Source of the DNA: JBEKHT01 sp049516595
Lineage (GTDB): Bacteria; Chloroflexota; Anaerolineae; Anaerolineales; RBG-16-64-43
Direction: 5' to 3'
DNA: 64,000 nucleotides
NCBI GenBank assembly: GCA_049516595.1
Contig: JBEKSY010000002.1
Span: 1 to 64,000 of the forward strand
Shown here piece by piece: positions 62,446 through 64,000 of this stretch. The notes under the pieces were generated by a model. The model saw nothing but the letters and a program-made list of their open reading frames with translations. It was not told where the DNA came from and did no database searches. Each line of letters begins with the position of its first letter. The stretch's first letter is position 1. Made by a program: the position numbers and the translations under genes.

Positions 62446-62934
62446 GTGCCCGTCCTGGACGCCGCTACTCTCGATATTCTCAGCCACAGCGCAGAGCAGA
62501 GCCAGAGGCTCGGCAGCCGCCTGGGCGAACTTCTCCGACCCGGAGATCTCGTCTGCCTGCGAGGAGATCTGGGGACCGGCAAAACCACGTTGGTTCAAGG
62601 CATCGCTCGAGGCTGGGGCGCGATCCAGCCTGCGACGAGTCCGAGCTTCGTCCTTCTCAATCAGTATCGGGACCCGGATGGCCGCGTCCTATTTCACGCG
62701 GATGGGTACCGCCTCGAGGCGGGCAGCTTCTTGGGCTTCGATGTCGAAGAGCTTCTGCAAGAGGGAGCGTTGGTGATCGAATGGCCGGAGAGGTTCGGGT
62801 CGCTGCCGCAGGAGCGTCTCTGGGTCGAGTTGCGTTGGGTCGAAGATACTCGGCGAGGCCTCCGCTTCACCCCCACCGGCAGGCGCTTCGAAGACCTGAT
62901 TTCCAAGTATCGTCACCTCACCTACGGCGGGTAG
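62446..62934 (+). CDS. tsaE: tRNA threonylcarbamoyladenosine biosynthesis ATPase TsaE
   Basis: ATPase of the TsaBDE complex that makes t6A at tRNA position 37. 162 residues: Walker A GDLGTGKTTLVQG, SPSFVLLNQYR (switch region), HADGYRLE, and EWPERFGSLPQE (Trp-Pro-Glu, typical). GTG start at 62446. The frame extends upstream to 62299, but that part has no family similarity. Ends 1 base before the tsaB ATG. Confidence 0.93.
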   Translation: MPVLDAATLDILSHSAEQSQRLGSRLGELLRPGDLVCLRGDLGTGKTTLVQGIARGWGAIQPATSPSFVLLNQYRDPDGRVLFHADGYRLEAGSFLGFDVEELLQEGALVIEWPERFGSLPQERLWVELRWVEDTRRGLRFTPTGRRFEDLISKYRHLTYGG

Positions 62935-62935
62935 C

Positions 62936-63592
62936 ATGATCCTGGCGCTGGATACGTCCTCCGAGATGCTCGGTCTGGCGCTGCACGATGGGAAACGTCT
63001 GCTCTCGGAGTCGTCTTGGCCTGTGCGCTTGCGTCATACGGTCGAGTTGGCGCCCGCTGTCGCAGTCTTGATCGATCGGGCCGGGATTAAGGTGAGGGAT
63101 CTGGAGGCGGTGGCTGTGACGCTGGGTCCGGGCTCCTTCACAGCGCTTCGCATTGGTATCTCTTTTGCCAAGGGTCTCGCCGTGGCAAGCCAGATTGGGG
63201 TTATTGGCGTGCCCACGCTCGATGTCCTGGCGCGGGCTCAGATTCCCAGCGGGGAAACTCTGGTGGCGGTGTTGGAGGCCGGGCGCCGTCGCGTTGCCGC
63301 GGCCTGCTACAAATGGATCGATGAGAGCTGGAGAGAGACCAAACCGCCAGCGGTCTACACCTGGGAGACACTGGTAAAAGCGATTCCCCGACGCGCGAGG
63401 GTCTGTGGCGAGATCAGGGATGAGGGCCGAAATCTCCTCGAGCACCGCCGAGACTTGAGGGTCGTCCCGGGGGCCTGGTCACTTCGGCGGGCCGGACACC
63501 TCGCAGAACTGGCGTGGGAGAAGCTGCGGGCTGGTGAAACGACGCCCGCAGGAGATCTGGCACCTCTGTACTTGTGCGCAGCGGAACCATGA
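62936..63592 (+). CDS. tsaB: t6A biosynthesis protein TsaB
   Basis: 218-residue partner of TsaD, an inactive ASKHA-fold scaffold. It starts MILALDTSSEMLGLAL and shows VAVTLGPGSFTALRIGISFAKGLA (in two parts), the conserved GPGSFTGLR region of the family with A in place of G, then VLEAGRRRVAAACY. The second half is more variable. Directly after tsaE and before rimI, the usual gene order. Confidence 0.93.
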   Translation: MILALDTSSEMLGLALHDGKRLLSESSWPVRLRHTVELAPAVAVLIDRAGIKVRDLEAVAVTLGPGSFTALRIGISFAKGLAVASQIGVIGVPTLDVLARAQIPSGETLVAVLEAGRRRVAAACYKWIDESWRETKPPAVYTWETLVKAIPRRARVCGEIRDEGRNLLEHRRDLRVVPGAWSLRRAGHLAELAWEKLRAGETTPAGDLAPLYLCAAEP

Positions 63593-63620
63593 GGTAGGGC
63601 GACTGGGCTTTGAAGGGATC

Positions 63621-64000
63621 ATGAAGCAAGTCCGGTCCTGGCCAGTCCGGCCCATGCGGCTCGAAGACATTCCCGCTGTGATGGAAATTGATCGGGTATC
63701 CTTTCCGATTCCCTGGTCCGAGCGAACCTATCGATTTGAGATCACGGAGAACCCCTCTTCGCATCTCTTGGTCACCACAGCCGAGCCGGAGTCGGTTACC
63801 TCAGCCATTGTCGGGTTCAGCGGCTATTGGCTGGTGGTGGATGAGGCGCACATCTCGACCTTCGCCGTCCATCCCGGGTGGCGTCGCCAGGGGATAGGCC
63901 AGGCTCTTTTGCGGGAGGTGCTCCGCCAGGCCGTCTTGCAAGGGGCAACCAGCGCAACTCTCGAGGTCCGCGTGAGCAACCTGGCCGCCCAGCAGCTGTA
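63621..64000 (+). CDS. rimI: Ribosomal-protein-alanine N-acetyltransferase RimI, cut by window end
   Basis: Partial: the first 126 codons, open to the last base. It reads VRPMRLEDIPAVMEIDRVSF, PIPWSERTYRFEI, then the GNAT motif A FAVHPGWRRQGIGQALLREV and TLEVRVSNLAAQQL, all hallmarks of RimI (IPWS-x-x-x-Y-x-x-E and LEVR-x-x-N). It acetylates the N-terminal Ala of S18 in E. coli. ATG 63621 follows GAAGGGATC. Completes the tsaE-tsaB-rimI trio. Confidence 0.9.
   Translation, partial: MKQVRSWPVRPMRLEDIPAVMEIDRVSFPIPWSERTYRFEITENPSSHLLVTTAEPESVTSAIVGFSGYWLVVDEAHISTFAVHPGWRRQGIGQALLREVLRQAVLQGATSATLEVRVSNLAAQQL

Noticed and set aside
1..64000. CRISPR array, transposon, integron or defence island
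   Set aside because: No regularly spaced repeats, transposase or integrase motifs, terminal inverted repeats or defence-gene motifs were seen.

Overview
The window is high-GC bacterial chromosome, densely packed with housekeeping genes on both strands. Several things point to the phylum Chloroflexota, probably Anaerolineae-like. These are a lipoprotein with the 'TGH...GxPISE...QxFE' repeat style common in secreted proteins of that group, a lipid-anchored class B penicillin-binding protein with an NTF2-like N-terminal domain, a fused alpha/beta glycyl-tRNA synthetase, a DUF4349 lipoprotein, a T-box leader on pheST, and lipoprotein-type peptide-binding proteins. The placement is an inference from gene content, since there is no rRNA gene in the window.

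Layout. 0.1-4.7 kb is a classic translation/lipid operon (rpsB, tsf, pyrH, frr, uppS, cdsA). 4.7-5.2 kb is a gene-free stretch with several strong inverted repeats. 5.2-10.2 kb holds an FHA membrane protein (minus), a divergent T-box leader with pheS-pheT, and a cold-shock gene (minus) with a long leader. 10.5-15.9 kb is minus-strand: a duplicated-domain lipoprotein, then maf, a class B PBP and rsgA, apparently one operon. 16.4-28.2 kb has trmD and then two oligopeptide ABC modules: a lone binding protein; oppD-oppF-binding protein-oppB-oppC; and a fused oppDF ATPase with its own promoter. 28.2-36.6 kb carries a CPBP protease, tRNA-Gln, glmU, a CorC/CNNM-type protein, cdd, recO and fused glyQS. 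36.7-43.8 kb carries a large TPR protein, the c-di-AMP pair cdaA-ybbR, der, lepB and a small zinc-ribbon protein. 44.5-54.3 kb holds rumA-like methyltransferase, an inositol-phosphatase family gene, surE and nfeD (minus), lpd-lipB-acetyltransferase, a metallophosphoesterase behind a highly structured leader, and the DUF4349 lipoprotein. 54.4-60.9 kb is minus-strand: thiolase, galE, pcrA, a four-TM 'holin family' protein and a GNAT. 60.9-62.4 kb is eroded DNA with a methyltransferase pseudogene broken by two in-frame stops. 62.4-64 kb holds tsaE-tsaB-rimI, the last cut by the window edge.

How the parts work together: most genes serve translation (S2, EF-Ts, RRF, PheRS, GlyRS, TrmD, RsgA, Der, TsaE/TsaB/RimI), cell envelope (UppS, CdsA, PBP, GlmU, LepB, GalE) and peptide import. 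Regulation can be read directly in several places: a T-box with terminator on pheST, consensus-like -35/-10 pairs in front of at least eight genes, an intercistronic hairpin between the binding protein and permease genes, and a 19-bp hairpin at the probable 5' end of the metallophosphoesterase mRNA. I see no CRISPR array, transposase, integrase or recognisable defence island. No wholly new multi-gene system is evident. The most unusual items are the structured leader at 52.4 kb, the fused OppDF that keeps an internal ribosome-binding site, the hairpin-rich gap at 4.9-5.15 kb and the duplicated-domain lipoprotein.
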